A stretch of 64,000 bases of DNA from Bosea sp. (in: a-proteobacteria) (GCF_023953965.1 NZ_JAMLIX010000001.1:2232501-2296500), one strand, 5' to 3'; positions 22,987 through 33,052 are shown, numbered from the stretch's first letter. Numbers and translations: made by a program. The notes: generated by a model from the sequence alone, not told the origin.

Positions 22987-25647
22987 ATGAGCGAGGCAGA
23001 GCGCCGCAAGGCGCCCGATACGATCGAGGGCATCCGCCAGCGGCTCGGCCGTCTCGCGCTGGCCTCGCGCTTCTCGCTCGGCTGGGAGCGGCTCTGGCCG
23101 CGGCTGTGGCTGCCGCTCGGGCTCGTTCTCGCCTTCCTCGCAGCGTCCTGGTTCGGCTTGTGGACCTATCTGCCCTGGCAGGGGCGGATCACCGGCGTGC
23201 TGGCCTTCGCCGCAGCTTTCGTCGCAAGCCTCTGGCCGATCGCCCGCCTTGTCCGGCCGACCCATCGCGAGGCGCTGGCGCGGCTCGACCGCTCCTTGCC
23301 CGGCGGGCACCGCCCGGCCTCGGCGCTGGAGGACAGCCTGGCCGTCGGCGCCGCCGATCCGGTCTCGCAGGCGCTGTGGAAGCTGCATGTCGAGCGCCAG
23401 AGCCGGCAGGTCTCGGGCCTCAGCGTCGCGCCGCCACGACCCCTGATGGCAGTGCGCGACCGGCGGGCGCTGCGCGCCGTGCCGCTGCTCGCCGCCGTCA
23501 CCGGCTTCTTCGTCGCCGGCCCCGAGGCGACGCAGCGCCTCTCCGCCGCCTTCGACTGGAAGGGGCCTTCGGCCGTTGCCGCCTCGACCCGGATCGACGC
23601 CTGGATCGACCCGCCCGCCTATACCCGCCTGCCGCCGATCCTGATCGACTTCGCCAAGCTCGCGAGCCCGCATTTCAGCGCGCCGGAGAAATCCGTCATC
23701 GTCGTGCGCGTCGCCGGCAAGAGCGCCATGGACGTCGCCACCACCGGGCGGCTCGCGCCGATCGCGCCGGAGGCGCAAGGCGAGAAGGACGCCGCCACCC
23801 CGCCGCAGCAGGCGGTGCTGGAGAAACGCTTCACGCTTGCCGGCAACGGCACGCTGAAGCTCACCGGCAGCGGGGCGCCCGGCACGGTGCTGACGATCAC
23901 GGCGATCCCCGACCAGCCCCCGACCATCGCCTTCACCGATCCGCCCAAGCCCGTCACCGGCGCGCAGTCGGGCGGCTTGAGCATCACCTACCGGGCCGGT
24001 GACGATTACGGCATCGCTTCGATCGAGGTGGACGTCTCGCGTCCGGACGCGGCCAAGGGCGGGCGCTCGCTGGTCGAGCCGCCGAAGCAGAACCTCGCCG
24101 TGCCGTCTTCCGTCTCGGGCGAGGAGGAAAATCGCGGCACGGTCGATTTCTCGGCCCATCCCTGGGCCGGCGCCCGGGTGCGCATGGTGCTGGTCGCCCG
24201 GGACGAGGCCGGGCAGGAAGGCCGCAGCGAGCCGATCGAGGTCACGCTGCCGCAGCGCACCTTCACCAAGCCGCTGGCCAAGGCGCTGGTCGAGCAGCGG
24301 CGCAAGCTCGCGATGGACGTCGACGACCGCTCCAGGGTGCAGCTCGCCATGGACGCGCTGATGATCGAGCCCGGCCTGTTCATGAAGGAGCCCGGGATCT
24401 ATCTCGGCATGCGCATGCTGACCGAGCGGCTGCGCCGGGCCGGCGGCGATGACGCTTTGCGCGAGGTCGCCGAGCTGATGTGGGCGATGGCGCTCCAGCT
24501 CGAGGACGGCGACATGTCCGATGCCGAGCGGGCGCTCCGGCAGGCGCAGGAGAATTTGCAGCAGGCGCTGGAGCGCGGCGCCTCCGAGGAGGAGATCAGG
24601 AAGCTCACCGACGAGATGCGCCGGGCGCTGGACAATTACATGCGCCAGCTCGCCGAGCAGATGATGCGCCAGCAACAGCGCGACGGCGCCCAGAATCAGG
24701 CCCGGCTACCCGAGAACTTCCGCACGGTGACGCCGCGCGACCTCCAGAACATGCTCGACCGCATCGAGGAACTGTCGAAGCGCGGCGACATGGCCGAGGC
24801 GCAGCGCCTGATGGAGGAGCTCAACCGGATGCTCAACAACCTCCAGATGGCGCGCCCCGGCCAGCAGGACCAGCGCCAGCGCGAGATGAACCAGGCGCTC
24901 GGCGATCTCGACCGGATGACGCGCGACCAGCAGAACCTGCGCGACGAGACCTATCAGAACGAGCAGCGCCGGCAGACCCGGCGCGGCCAGCGCCCCGGCC
25001 AGCAGCAGGCGAGGCCTGGCCAGCGCCAGCCGGGCCAGCAGGGGCAGCGCGGCCAGCAGGGCCAGCAGCAGCCCGGCGAGCAGGGCGAGGACGGCGAAGA
25101 CGGCGAGGGCATGCAGGGCCAGGACGGGCAGGGACAGGGCCTGTCGCAGCGCCAGCAGGCCCTGCGCGAGCGGTTGCAGGAGCTGCAGCGGCGGATGCGC
25201 GGCATGGGCGCTCCGCAGAACGGCGAGCTCGACGAGGCCGAGGACGCGATGCGCGAGGCCGAGGGGCAGCTCGGGCAGGGGCAGGGCGGCGAGGCGCTCG
25301 ATTCGCAGGGCCGCGCGCTCGAGGCGCTGCGCAAGGGCGGCCAGAACCTCGCCCAGCAGATGCAGGGCGAGCCCGGCGAGGGCGAAGGCGAGGGGCAGGC
25401 CTATGGCGAGCCGGACGGGCGCCAGCAGGGCCGGCCGTCCGCGCAGCAGCGCGGCAGCGAGGACCCGCTCGGCCGGCCGCAGCGCCAGCGCGACTGGGCC
25501 GATGGCGGGGTCAAGGTGCCCGGCGCCGACGAGAGCGCGACCCAGCGGGCACGGCGCATCCTCGAGGAGCTGCGCAAGCGGCTCGGCGATCCGCTGCGCC
25601 CGACCGAGGAGCTGGACTATCTCGAGCGGCTGCTCAGGCGGAACTGA
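22987..25647 (+). CDS. TIGR02302/DUF4175 family membrane protein
   Basis: An 886-aa protein. Two membrane segments lie at about 41-62 and 66-86 and a third at about 160-178. A large periplasmic part with beta-rich, Ig-like stretches follows (TITAIPDQPPTIAFTDPPKPV, about residue 300). The C-terminal third contains long helices (about 420-640) and then a low-complexity Gln/Gly/Arg/Glu-rich region (about 620-830). It ends in a conserved block (RARRILEELRKRLGDPLRPTEELDYLERLLR). The family is nearly restricted to alphaproteobacteria, and its function is unknown. It lies 133 bases behind lysA, a conserved neighbourhood. Confidence 0.85.
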   Translation: MSEAERRKAPDTIEGIRQRLGRLALASRFSLGWERLWPRLWLPLGLVLAFLAASWFGLWTYLPWQGRITGVLAFAAAFVASLWPIARLVRPTHREALARLDRSLPGGHRPASALEDSLAVGAADPVSQALWKLHVERQSRQVSGLSVAPPRPLMAVRDRRALRAVPLLAAVTGFFVAGPEATQRLSAAFDWKGPSAVAASTRIDAWIDPPAYTRLPPILIDFAKLASPHFSAPEKSVIVVRVAGKSAMDVATTGRLAPIAPEAQGEKDAATPPQQAVLEKRFTLAGNGTLKLTGSGAPGTVLTITAIPDQPPTIAFTDPPKPVTGAQSGGLSITYRAGDDYGIASIEVDVSRPDAAKGGRSLVEPPKQNLAVPSSVSGEEENRGTVDFSAHPWAGARVRMVLVARDEAGQEGRSEPIEVTLPQRTFTKPLAKALVEQRRKLAMDVDDRSRVQLAMDALMIEPGLFMKEPGIYLGMRMLTERLRRAGGDDALREVAELMWAMALQLEDGDMSDAERALRQAQENLQQALERGASEEEIRKLTDEMRRALDNYMRQLAEQMMRQQQRDGAQNQARLPENFRTVTPRDLQNMLDRIEELSKRGDMAEAQRLMEELNRMLNNLQMARPGQQDQRQREMNQALGDLDRMTRDQQNLRDETYQNEQRRQTRRGQRPGQQQARPGQRQPGQQGQRGQQGQQQPGEQGEDGEDGEGMQGQDGQGQGLSQRQQALRERLQELQRRMRGMGAPQNGELDEAEDAMREAEGQLGQGQGGEALDSQGRALEALRKGGQNLAQQMQGEPGEGEGEGQAYGEPDGRQQGRPSAQQRGSEDPLGRPQRQRDWADGGVKVPGADESATQRARRILEELRKRLGDPLRPTEELDYLERLLRRN

Positions 25648-25656
25648 ACAGGCGCT

Positions 25657-26514
25657 TCAGCCCTTGCGGCCGCCGCCGCTCGCGACCAGCGCCCCGGCCA
25701 CGATCAAGGCGCAGGAGGCGGCGAGCAGCCAGCTCGCCGGGGCGTAGCCGAACAGCACCAGGATCAGCGTCGAGAGCACCGGCGCGGCATAGGAGGCGAC
25801 GCCGAGCAGGGCGACGTCGCCCTGTTTCATGCCGATATCCCAGACGATGAAGGCAAGCCCGGTCGAGCCGAGGCCGAGGCCGAGCACGCCCGCCCATTCG
25901 GTCGCGGTCAGCGACCAGAGCGTGCTCTCGAAGGCGAGGTGACAGGCGAGCGCAGGGACGGCGCAGCCCAGCATGGTCAGGCTCAGGCTTTCGGAAGGGA
26001 CCTCGGCGAAGCGGCGCGAGATCACCGAATAGCTCGCCCACACGAAGGCGCCGAGCGCCGCCAGCCCATGCCCGAGCGAAAGCCCGCCGCCGGTCCCGAG
26101 GTTGCCCGAGACCAGGAGGCCCGTCGCCGCAAGGCCGATCAGCGCGCCGATCAGGTGGCGGGCCTTGAGGCCGCCGCCCGGCAGCAGCGCGGCGAAGAGC
26201 ACGATCAGCAGCGGCCAGAGATAATGGATCAGGTTCGCCTCGGCGGGCGGGGCCGTCTTCACCGCGGCGTAGTAGAGGGCGGTATCGCCGAACGGGCCGT
26301 AGAGGCCCAGCGCGAAGGAGGCCGGCGTCGGGCGGATGCGGGAGAGCCGCCCGCGCACCGCCGTGATCGCCAGGATCAGGAGCCCGCCGATGACGAAGGT
26401 CATGGCGACGAGCTGGAAGGGCGGAACCCGGCCCGACATCGCCGCAAACAGCGCGAGCGTCGACCAGAGCAGGATGGCGCAGAAGCCGATGAGGGTCGCG
26501 GTGCGGGAGGTCAT
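25657..26514 (-). CDS. EamA/DMT transporter (YddG-like)
   Basis: A 285-aa inner-membrane protein with about ten hydrophobic helices in two EamA repeats. RTATLIGFCAILLWSTLALF at the start, then GLYGPFGDTALYYAAVKTAPPAEANLIHYLWPLLIVLFAALL, resemble the aromatic amino-acid exporter YddG. The second repeat includes ATEWAGVLGLGLGSTGLAFIVWDIGMKQGD. The gene converges on the TIGR02302 gene with 9 bases between. The substrate is not determinable from sequence. Confidence 0.85.
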   Translation of the reverse strand: MTSRTATLIGFCAILLWSTLALFAAMSGRVPPFQLVAMTFVIGGLLILAITAVRGRLSRIRPTPASFALGLYGPFGDTALYYAAVKTAPPAEANLIHYLWPLLIVLFAALLPGGGLKARHLIGALIGLAATGLLVSGNLGTGGGLSLGHGLAALGAFVWASYSVISRRFAEVPSESLSLTMLGCAVPALACHLAFESTLWSLTATEWAGVLGLGLGSTGLAFIVWDIGMKQGDVALLGVASYAAPVLSTLILVLFGYAPASWLLAASCALIVAGALVASGGGRKG

Positions 26515-26615
26515 GGACGAGCCGGGGTGGAAGACCGTGCGGCGATAGCAGCTTTCGCCGGGCTTGCCGATGGGGGTGGCTCAGATGTGCCAAACTAGGC
26601 TCGGATAGCGCGGGA

Positions 26616-26640
26616 AACCTCTCCCTCCGGGAGAGGGGTT
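26616..26640. repeat. Short CTCTCCC/GGGAGAG hairpin
   Basis: CCTCTCCC (26618-26625) pairs with GGGAGAGG (26629-26636) around TCC. The hairpin sits in a 233-base divergent region between two transporter genes and shares its core with the longer repeat between serC and serA. It could be a partial copy of that element. Confidence 0.55.
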
Positions 26641-26747
26641 CCTGCGCCTTTTTCGGCAATTCATGAGCTATTTTGCGCCGCCACCCGGCATGGCGGCCAT
26701 GGGCGCCATGCTTCCGGCGGCGTTGACCCTGCGCGCGCGCCGGCTCA

Positions 26748-27965
26748 TTGCCATGCGCCATGACCTCCCTTCCGCTGCAATCGGCCGCGAGCCGCCCGCT
26801 GATGCCGGTCCTGGCGGCGCTCAGCCTCGCCCATCTGCTGAACGATCTCGTCCAGTCGATGATCCCGGCGCTCTATCCGTTGTTCAAGGAGAACTATCAG
26901 CTCGATTTCGTGCAGATCGGCCTGATCACGCTCGCCTTCCAGGTGACGTCGTCGCTGCTGCAGCCCCTGCTCGGCTTCCTCACCGACCGCAGGCCATGGG
27001 CCTACGCCATGGTCGCCGGCATGTGCGCGACGCTGGCCGGGCTGCTGATGCTCTCCTTCGCCGATAGCTATGGCGTGGTCCTGTTCGCCGCGGGGCTGAT
27101 CGGGCTCGGCTCGGCGGTGTTCCATCCCGAAGCGACGCGGATGGCGCGCCATGCCGCCGCCGGCCGGCAGGGGCTGGCGCAGGGCGTGTTCCAGGTCGGC
27201 GGCCATATGGGCTATTCCATCGGGCCGCTGCTGGCGGCTGCGGTGGTGATGCCGCGCGGGCAGGAGAGCCTGTCCTGGTTCTCCGGCGTGGTGCTTGTGG
27301 CGATGCTGGTGATGGGCTGGCTCGGTGCGCGCTATACGGCGCTGCGGCGCGACCAGAAGGCGTCCCGCGACCATGTCGAGGAGGTGGCGCGCCATGGCCT
27401 GCCGCGTAGCCGCATCGTGCTGGCGATGGCCGTGCTGATCGTGCTGCTGATCTCGAAGAACGGCTATACCGCCGCCTTCACCTCCTATTACACCTTCTAT
27501 CTGATCACGCGCTTCGGCGTCGAGATCCAGCTCTCACAGGTCATGCTGTTCATCTATCTCGTCGTCGGCGCCGTCGGGGTGATCGTCGGCGGCATGATCG
27601 GCGACCGGATCGGCCGCGACCGGGTGATCTGGCTGTCGATCCTCGGCTCGCTGCCCTTCGCGCTGATGCTGCCCCATGCCGACCTGTTCTGGACCGGCGT
27701 GCTCAGCATCGCCGTCAGCTTCATCATGTCGAGCGCCTTCTCGGCGATCCTGATCTATGCGATCGATCTCGTGCCGCACCGGATCGGGCTCGTCGGCGGG
27801 TTGTTCTACGGGCTGGCCTTCGGGCTCGGCGGCGTCGCGGCGGCGGCCATCGGCCTGCTCGCCGACCAGATCGGCATCATCCAGGTCTTCAAGATCTGCG
27901 CCTGGCTGCCGGCGCTCGGCCTGCTGGCCTTCCTGCTGCCGAAGAGCAGGCAGCAGGGCAGATAA
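26748..27965 (+). CDS. MFS transporter, fosmidomycin-resistance (Fsr) type
   Basis: A 405-aa major facilitator with twelve hydrophobic helices. The opening SLAHLLNDLVQSMIPALYPLFKENYQLDF and QPLLGFLTDRRPWAY (motif A-like loop between helices 2 and 3) match the Fsr subgroup, as does GLGSAVFHPEATRMAR. Family members export fosmidomycin or other small compounds. The ATG at 26748 overlaps another at 26758; I use the first. A strong terminator follows 4 bases after the stop, so the gene is monocistronic. Confidence 0.85.
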   Translation: MPCAMTSLPLQSAASRPLMPVLAALSLAHLLNDLVQSMIPALYPLFKENYQLDFVQIGLITLAFQVTSSLLQPLLGFLTDRRPWAYAMVAGMCATLAGLLMLSFADSYGVVLFAAGLIGLGSAVFHPEATRMARHAAAGRQGLAQGVFQVGGHMGYSIGPLLAAAVVMPRGQESLSWFSGVVLVAMLVMGWLGARYTALRRDQKASRDHVEEVARHGLPRSRIVLAMAVLIVLLISKNGYTAAFTSYYTFYLITRFGVEIQLSQVMLFIYLVVGAVGVIVGGMIGDRIGRDRVIWLSILGSLPFALMLPHADLFWTGVLSIAVSFIMSSAFSAILIYAIDLVPHRIGLVGGLFYGLAFGLGGVAAAAIGLLADQIGIIQVFKICAWLPALGLLAFLLPKSRQQGR

Positions 27966-27969
27966 ATAA

Positions 27970-28010
27970 CCCCGGAAACAACCACTGGCTGTTTCCGGGG
28001 CGTCTCTTTT
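27970..28010 (+). terminator. Intrinsic terminator after the MFS gene
   Basis: CCCCGGAAACA (27970-27980) pairs perfectly with TGTTTCCGGGG (27990-28000) around a 9-base loop, followed by CGTCTCTTTT. It begins 5 bases after the stop codon and also separates this gene from the convergent phaB. Confidence 0.85.
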
Positions 28011-28031
28011 CAACGCGTCTGCCGGGGCCGG

Positions 28032-28757
28032 TCAGGCCATGTACTGGCCGCCATTGGCCGAGAGGGTCGAGCCGGTGATGAAGCCGGCATCGTCGCTCGC
28101 CAGGAACACGACCGCGCGCGCGATCTCCTCAGGCTCGCCGAGGCGCCCGACCGGGATATGCGGCAGGATCGACTTCTCGATCACGGCCGGGTCGATCGCC
28201 TTGACCATCTCGGTCGCGATGTAGCCGGGGCAGATCGCGTTGACCGTGATGCCGGCGCGCGCGCCCTCCTGCGCCAGCGCCTTGACGAAGCCGATGTCGC
28301 CGGCCTTGGCGGCGGAGTAGTTGACCTGGCCCATCTGGCCCTTCTGGCCGTTGATCGAGGAGATGCAGATGACGCGGCCGAATTTGCGCGCGCGCATGCC
28401 CTCCCAGACCGGGCGGGTCATGTTGAACAGCGAGTTCAGGTTGGTGTTGATGACCGCGCTCCACTGGTCCCTGGTCATCTTGTGGAACATGCCGTCGCGG
28501 GTGATGCCGGCATTGTTGACGAGCACGTCGACCGGCCCGAGATCGGCTTCGACCTTGGCGATGCCGGCGACGCAGGAATCATAGTCCGAGACGTCCCATT
28601 TATAGGTCTTGATCCCGGTCTCGGCGGTGAACTTCCCCGCCGCCTCGTCATTGCCGGCATAGCTCGCCGCCACAGTGTAGCCGGCCGCCTTCAAGCCTTT
28701 CGAGATCGCGGCGCCGATGCCGCGCGAGCCGCCTGTAACCAGTGCCACCTTCGCCAT
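28032..28757 (-). CDS. phaB: Acetoacetyl-CoA reductase
   Basis: A 241-aa short-chain dehydrogenase reducing acetoacetyl-CoA to (R)-3-hydroxybutyryl-CoA with NADPH for polyhydroxybutyrate. The cofactor motif is GGSRGIG (9-15), NNAG is at 81-84, and the catalytic residues are Ser134, Tyr147 and Lys151 (NYSAAK). GQKGQMGQVNYSAAKAG is typical of PhaB rather than FabG. It lies 96 bases downstream of phaA on the same strand, with its own ribosome site AAGGGGGA. Confidence 0.95.
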   Translation of the reverse strand: MAKVALVTGGSRGIGAAISKGLKAAGYTVAASYAGNDEAAGKFTAETGIKTYKWDVSDYDSCVAGIAKVEADLGPVDVLVNNAGITRDGMFHKMTRDQWSAVINTNLNSLFNMTRPVWEGMRARKFGRVICISSINGQKGQMGQVNYSAAKAGDIGFVKALAQEGARAGITVNAICPGYIATEMVKAIDPAVIEKSILPHIPVGRLGEPEEIARAVVFLASDDAGFITGSTLSANGGQYMA

Positions 28758-28853
28758 GGCCGTTTCCCCCTTTTCACTTTTTTCCCGCTGGGGATGAAAA
28801 CGCCCCCGGGGCGAACCGGGGAGCGGTTGGACGTCGCAAACGCCACGCCTGCC

Positions 28854-30032
<1,179 letters not shown>

Positions 30033-30177
30033 GAGAGGGTTCCTTGCTTTGTTGTCACGGCCCGGCCTCTCCCGCCGGCCTCAGCCGTTCGCCCCACCTT
30101 CGAAGTCCGCTGCGGCGGCGTCAAGACGGGCGAGGGCGGCCGCGAGGGTTTTTTGCCGCGCTCGCTCAAAGAGCTTG

Positions 30178-30190
30178 CGGTGCAGCACCG
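30178..30190. promoter_or_regulatory. Candidate operator between phaA and phaR
   Basis: CGGTGCAGCACCG is a perfect 6-1-6 palindrome, about 85 bases before the phaR start and about 145 before phaA. Its TGC/GCA half-sites fit the TGC-rich sites reported for PhaR repressors. Binding is inferred from position and motif only. Confidence 0.4.
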
Positions 30191-30276
30191 ACAGGCTATC
30201 GTCGGGCGAGGGAGATCGTTTCGCCGAGCACGCCGGGCCGAACCGGTGGCCGTGGATCAACGTCAAGCGGGAAGTG

Positions 30277-30879
30277 ATGGCCAGCGACAAAGAACCGACC
30301 GTCATCAAGAAATACGCCAACCGGCGTCTCTACCATACGGGCACCAGTTCCTATGTGACGCTGGAGGATCTCGCCGGGCTCGTGCGCGCGGGCGAGGATT
30401 TCGTCGTCTACGACGCCAAGTCCGGGGAAGACATCACGCGCTCGGTCCTGGCGCAGATCATCTTCGACGAGGAGGCCAAGGACGGGCAGAACCTCCTACC
30501 GATCGCGTTCCTGCGCCAGCTCATCCGCTTCTACGGCGACAGCATGCAGGCGCTGGTGCCGCGCTATCTGGAGTTCTCGATGGAGAACTTCACCCAGGAG
30601 CAGAGCAAGTTCCGCGAGCAGATGGCCAAGGCCTTCGGCGGAACGACCTTCGGCGGCAATGCGATGGACGCCATCCAGGCCCAGACGCGGGCGAACATGC
30701 AGATGTTCACCGAAGCCTTCCGGCTGTTCAACCCGTTCACCGCTGCGGCGCAGGCCCGGCAGGACGCCTCCGCCGGCGCCAAGCCCGCGGCGGAGGCGGG
30801 AGGCGGCGAACTCGGCGATCTCAAGCGCGAGCTCAACGAGATGCGCGAGCGCCTGGACAAGCTGTCGCGCTCGCGCTGA
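30277..30879 (+). CDS. phaR: Polyhydroxyalkanoate synthesis repressor PhaR
   Basis: A 200-aa regulator. The N-terminal PHB_acc_N DNA-binding domain covers about 9-65 (VIKKYANRRLYHTGTSSYVTLEDLAGLVR). The PHB_acc domain follows (about 70-125; LLPIAFLRQLIRFYGDSMQALVPRYLE). The C-terminus is an acidic, probably coiled-coil tail (LGDLKRELNEMRERLDKLSRS). PhaR senses polymer by binding it and represses phasin and its own gene. ATG 30277 has GCGGGAAG upstream and starts the conserved part. It is divergent from phaAB. Confidence 0.95.
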   Translation: MASDKEPTVIKKYANRRLYHTGTSSYVTLEDLAGLVRAGEDFVVYDAKSGEDITRSVLAQIIFDEEAKDGQNLLPIAFLRQLIRFYGDSMQALVPRYLEFSMENFTQEQSKFREQMAKAFGGTTFGGNAMDAIQAQTRANMQMFTEAFRLFNPFTAAAQARQDASAGAKPAAEAGGGELGDLKRELNEMRERLDKLSRSR

Positions 30880-30911
30880 GGCGGCGTCTTTCGGGCGGGT
30901 TCGGGCGCGGC

Positions 30912-32603
30912 CTACCCGACCGCGGAGCGGCGCGGCGTGAGCTGCGACGGCTCGGCGAGCTCGGCGCGGCCGACGAGATGGCCTTGCAGATAGGTGACGC
31001 CCCAGTCGCGCAGCATGCTCGCCTGCATCTCGTCGTCGACCCATTCGGCCACCGTCTCGACGCCGAGATGGCCGGCGAGCTCCACCAGCGTGCGAACATA
31101 GAAGCGGTCGTCGGTGGAGCGGCGCAGGTTCTGGGTGAAGGCGCCGTCGATCTTCAGGATGTCGATCGGGAAGGCGCGCAGATGCTTGAGCGAGGTGTGG
31201 CCGGCGCCGAAATCGTCGATGGCGATGCGGGCACCCCGTTCCTTGATGCGTCCGAGCAGCTTCGCGATGCGGCCGGGATCCTCGATCGTCGCCGTTTCGG
31301 TGACCTCGACGATCAGCCGCGCGGCCTTGCCTTCGGCGGCGCCGGTGCAGGCAATGAAGGCGTCGAACCATTCAGGATCGTGGAGGGAACGCGGCGAGAC
31401 GTTGATCGAGAGCGTGATATCCGGATCGGCGCCGAGCAGCCCGATCGCGAGTTCGAGCACGCGCTGGTCGAACAGCCGCACGAGGCCGCGCCGCTCCAGC
31501 ATCGGTATCAGCTCCGCCGAGGCGAAATAAAGGCCGGAATCGCCCTGGCCGACGCGCAGAAGCGCCTCGTGGAAGGCAATCTGGCGGGACGCGGTCCTGA
31601 CGATCGGCTGCAGCGCCAGGCGCACGCGGCGCTCGTTCAGCGCCGAGATCGCCTGCACGTCGAAGCTGGGCTGCTCGGCGACGGGGTCGTGCCGCGGCTG
31701 GGGCCTGGCCATGATGGCGGCATCGCTCGCGCCGGTGCGGGCGCTGGCGAGCGCGCTCTCGGCGGCGGCGAGCAGCGTGCCGCCATGGCTGCCGAGCTCG
31801 GGCGCGCTCGCCGCGCCGACGCGCAGCCTGACGAGCGCGATGCCGTGGCTGGTCTCGATCGCAGCCTGCGCGACGATCTTGATGAAGCGGCGGGATGCCT
31901 GCTCGATCTGGTCCGGCGGGCAGCCGACGAGCAGGATGGCGAAGCTGTTGCCGGCATAGCGGACGAGATGGTCGCGCCGGCGCGTCACCGAGCGCAGGCG
32001 CTCGTGGACGGTGGCGATGATCTCGTCGGTCGCCTCGTGGCCGAAATCGTCGTTGAGGCGGGCGAGCTCGTCGATGGCCGCGACGAGGACGACGACCGGC
32101 CGTTCCGCCGGAAGATGTTCCTGCAGGGCGGCGCCGATGCGCTCGATCAGGGCCGGGCGGTCGCAGAGCTCGTTGCCGAACTGCTCGAGCTCGTCGGGCC
32201 GTGCGGCGCGCTCGAGCCTGAGCACCCCGCGCGCGCTCGCGGGATAGCCGTCGCTGCCGGCGAACCAGCGGCCGGTGTCCTCCGCCCACATCTTGCGGCC
32301 GGCGAGATCGATGGCGTAGCGGGTGCGGTAGATCACGCCTTCACCGGTATCGTGCTCGCTCGCGCAGAAGATCGCGTCGTAGCGGCTCGGCCCGCTGCCG
32401 GGCTCGACCAGCCCGGCGAAGGCGAGGCCGCGCGTCATCGCCTGCTCGGGAAGCGGGCCGAGGACCTCGCCGGCGTTCGGCCCCCAGCTCAGCGTGTCGG
32501 CGCGGATATCCCAGCCATAGACCACCTCCCCGATCGAGGACAGGACGCTGCGGGGATCCACCGGATTGCCGTTCTGGAGGCTGAAGGTCGACGGGGAGGG
32601 CAT
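30912..32603 (-). CDS. PAS-GGDEF-EAL protein, probable c-di-GMP phosphodiesterase
   Basis: A 563-aa cytosolic protein with no membrane segment. A PAS-like domain covers about 15-130. The GGDEF domain (about 165-295) has AGNSF at 217-221 in place of GGDEF and should not make c-di-GMP. The EAL domain (about 315-555) keeps its metal and catalytic residues: Glu346 (EALLR), Asn401 (INVSP), the ETE motif near 436, Asp463-Asp464 (IDDFGAG) and Lys484 (KIDG). It is therefore likely an active phosphodiesterase. The start at 32603 precedes the conserved PAS region. A CtrA-type box lies 98 bases upstream. Confidence 0.85.
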   Translation of the reverse strand: MPSPSTFSLQNGNPVDPRSVLSSIGEVVYGWDIRADTLSWGPNAGEVLGPLPEQAMTRGLAFAGLVEPGSGPSRYDAIFCASEHDTGEGVIYRTRYAIDLAGRKMWAEDTGRWFAGSDGYPASARGVLRLERAARPDELEQFGNELCDRPALIERIGAALQEHLPAERPVVVLVAAIDELARLNDDFGHEATDEIIATVHERLRSVTRRRDHLVRYAGNSFAILLVGCPPDQIEQASRRFIKIVAQAAIETSHGIALVRLRVGAASAPELGSHGGTLLAAAESALASARTGASDAAIMARPQPRHDPVAEQPSFDVQAISALNERRVRLALQPIVRTASRQIAFHEALLRVGQGDSGLYFASAELIPMLERRGLVRLFDQRVLELAIGLLGADPDITLSINVSPRSLHDPEWFDAFIACTGAAEGKAARLIVEVTETATIEDPGRIAKLLGRIKERGARIAIDDFGAGHTSLKHLRAFPIDILKIDGAFTQNLRRSTDDRFYVRTLVELAGHLGVETVAEWVDDEMQASMLRDWGVTYLQGHLVGRAELAEPSQLTPRRSAVG

Positions 32604-32701
32604 CGCGGAGCCTCGGTCGGACGGATGCGCGGCGCCGTTCCGGTGCTTCGGCGCCCTGTCCATCGGATGGGAAGTGCTTCGAAACGATGCAGCCTGCCTG
32701 C

Positions 32702-32716
32702 TTAACGCTGCGTTAA
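32702..32716. promoter_or_regulatory. CtrA-type box upstream of the EAL gene
   Basis: TTAACGCTGCGTTAA is a perfect TTAA-N7-TTAA and a 7-1-7 palindrome, extended by one further pair (C at 32701, G at 32717). It lies 98 bases before the start of the PAS-GGDEF-EAL gene. CtrA control of c-di-GMP enzymes is well known in alphaproteobacteria; here it is inferred from the motif. Confidence 0.65.
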
Positions 32717-32992
32717 GTCTGGCCGAACTCTTGCACCGACCGCTTCGTCGCAACGCATCTGTGCCGGAGCAGGACATGGCTGAGGCCGCAAGCCGGACCG
32801 AACGGACGACGGGCTCTCCCGACGCCTCGCTGCTCGTGCTCCTGCAGGCGGCAGCGGCGCGGGCCGAGATCGGCTCCTTTGCCCGGTGCGGGCGGGCGAG
32901 CCCGCAAGCGGCGGCGGGCTCATACCGGGCGGCGGCGCGGCTTACGGTCGCGGCCGGGCATGGGCGTTTGCAGGCGGGGCGGGGCTGAAGCC

Positions 32993-33020
32993 AAAGAAAA
33001 ACCGGCCTCGCGGCCGGTTT
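32993..33020 (-). terminator. Intrinsic terminator of rpmF
   Basis: Read on the minus strand, AACCGGCC pairs with GGCCGGTT around GCGA (33019-33000) and is followed by TTTCTTTGG. It starts about 30 bases after the rpmF stop codon. Confidence 0.85.
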
Positions 33021-33052
33021 GGATCTTGCAGGCAGGCCGTAGAGCGACCGCC

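Larger units (their letters stand above)
32604..33052. other. Gene-poor region between EAL gene and rpmF
   Basis: Both flanking genes are on the minus strand. The region holds a CtrA-type box near the EAL gene and the rpmF terminator at its right end. A 70-codon plus-strand frame at 32776-32988 has GGAG 9 bases before its ATG, but its Ala/Arg-rich product looks like random GC-rich sequence, so I do not call it. Confidence 0.55.

Noticed and set aside
22876..24675. A 599-codon minus-strand open frame opposite the TIGR02302 gene
   Set aside because: Antisense shadow of a recognised family protein in GC-rich DNA.
24980..25150. Imperfect Gln/Gly-codon repeats that could be taken for a DNA repeat array
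   Set aside because: They are the low-complexity coding segment of the TIGR02302 protein, not an intergenic or CRISPR array.
32776..32988. A 70-codon plus-strand frame between the EAL gene and rpmF
   Set aside because: GGAG precedes its ATG, but the Ala/Arg-rich product looks like random GC-rich translation and it runs into the rpmF terminator region.
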